From assembly GCF_051020765.1 (NCBI RefSeq), contig NW_027469177.1:372001-436000 (forward strand): a stretch of 64,000 bases of DNA, written 5' to 3'. Origin of the DNA: Lasioglossum baleicum (taxonomy: Eukaryota > Arthropoda > Insecta > Hymenoptera > Halictidae). The position numbers were made by a program, and so were the translations under genes. Positions 63,717-64,000 of this stretch are shown here, piece after piece (position 1 is the stretch's first letter; every line of letters starts with the position of its first letter). Below the pieces are notes generated by a model. The model was not told the origin of the DNA. It was given only the letters and a program-made list of their open reading frames with translations, and made no database searches.

Positions 63717-64000
63717 GCATCCCAAAAAACCTGCGCATGCGCATCCCAAAAAATCTGCGCATGCGCATCCCACAAAACCTGCGCATGCGCATCCCACAAA
63801 ACCTCGCACGTGTTTGTGCTCGACTAGCCTGCGGGATGCATCCTTTCGCACGTGTTTTTACTCGACTAGCCTGCGGGATGCATCCTCTCGCACGTGTTTT
63901 TGCTCGACTAGCCTGCGGGATGCATCCTCTCGCACGTGTTTTTGCTCGACTAGCCATGCGCATCCCAAAAAACCTGCGCATGCGCATCCCAAAAAATCTG
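63717..64000 (+). repeat. 243-bp module running to the end of the window
   Basis: A standard module (three full B, a 21-bp B, the TTTGTG half-unit and three A) is followed by the start of the next B tract, cut off inside AAAAAATCTG. The array clearly continues past the window. Confidence 0.88.

Larger units (their letters stand above)
1..64000 (+). repeat. Two-monomer satellite DNA array filling the window
   Basis: Every stretch can be read as monomer A (42 bp) or monomer B (24 bp), head to tail in one orientation; I saw no inverted monomer and no inserted foreign sequence. The first bases are inside a B monomer and the last bases are inside another, so both array ends lie outside. I estimate, without a full count, about a thousand A and somewhat fewer B. 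Neighbouring monomers differ by only a few fixed substitutions, and these recur at set positions, which is higher-order repeat structure. Established knowledge: such arrays evolve by unequal exchange and gene conversion and usually sit in heterochromatin. Inference: a eukaryotic centromere-proximal, subtelomeric or sex/B-chromosome satellite. I do not recognise the family. Confidence 0.97.
36656..64000 (+). repeat. Right homogenisation domain
   Basis: Diagnostic variants here are ACTGGACTAG (near 40,171, 40,817, 42,131, 42,942, 44,263, 48,570, 52,587, 58,202 and 61,690), CTCCCGCACG (near 37,890, 39,977, 41,910, 44,042, 56,823 and 57,982), GTGTATTTGC (near 37,060, 45,517 and 59,477; the first copy, near 36,482, is just upstream in the indel-rich segment), CCTAGCACG (near 45,868, 46,985 and 59,828) and GCATACGC. 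Left-domain CTGAGCATG and GCATCCCC with five A are absent. Small indels are rare: near 38,032, 44,368, 44,541 and 44,611. Confidence 0.75.

Noticed and set aside
1..64000. CRISPR array
   Set aside because: Repeats are direct and regular, but the sequence between any chosen repeats is itself repeated. There are no unique spacers, no leader and no cas genes.
1..64000. Telomeric repeat or ribosomal spacer
   Set aside because: Units of 24 and 42 bp do not resemble short G-rich telomere repeats, and no rRNA sequence or promoter is present.
1..64000. CENP-B box or other named centromere motif
   Set aside because: I looked for the TTCG....A..CGGG pattern of the mammalian CENP-B box in A and B and found no match. 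A centromere role is therefore not supported by motif.
1..64000. Transposable element or virus insertion
   Set aside because: No stretch departs from the A/B pattern; no terminal repeats, target-site duplications or enzyme domains are visible.

Overview
The whole 64-kb window is one uninterrupted satellite DNA array. I see no protein-coding gene, RNA gene, transposon, CRISPR array or unique sequence in it, and the array runs off both ends. It is built head to tail, always in the same orientation, from two short monomers. Monomer A is 42 bp: an 18-bp part (CTGCGGGATGCATCCTCT) followed by a 24-bp part that starts CGCACGTGTTTTT, has A or G next, and ends CTCGACTAGC. Monomer B is 24 bp: CATGCGCATCCC, then six bases (AAAAAA or ACAAAA), then CCTGCG. 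Tracts of 2 to about 7 B alternate with tracts of 1 to 10 A. The B-to-A junction always enters A at its 24-bp part, and the A-to-B junction is always GACTAGC followed by CATGCGC. Monomer variants occupy fixed places in higher-order modules, most often 243, 225 or 201 bp long, and modules group into longer units, including tandem duplications of 2,064 bp and 4,017 bp.

The organism is most likely a eukaryote: arrays of tens of kb with nested higher-order repeats (HORs) are typical of centromeric, pericentromeric, subtelomeric, sex-chromosome or B-chromosome heterochromatin. I do not recognise the satellite family and cannot name the species. By hand count monomer A is about 57% G+C and B about 54%, and CpG is not depleted.

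Layout: 1-23,106 is a clean left domain with its own diagnostic variants and ends in the 2,064-bp duplication. 23,107-28,040 is a transition where right-domain variants first appear. 28,041-29,600 and 32,840-36,655 are full of one-base insertions and deletions and look like unpolished copies of neighbouring clean sequence; 29,601-32,839 between them is clean. 36,656-64,000 is the right domain, again nearly free of indels, with the 4,017-bp tandem duplication (about 48.2-56.2 kb) and a third copy of its first 1.8 kb at 61.3-63.1 kb.

The very long open reading frames (up to about 3,900 codons, on both strands) arise because 42, 24 and the 21-bp terminal B are all multiples of three, and two forward frames and one reverse frame of the consensus lack a stop codon. 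The most interesting sequence properties are a perfect 12-bp palindrome at each B-B junction that matches the animal NRF-1 consensus and is fully alternating purine-pyrimidine, an E-box/G-box CACGTG in every A, the fixed A/B junctions, and the sharp spatial partition of variants.
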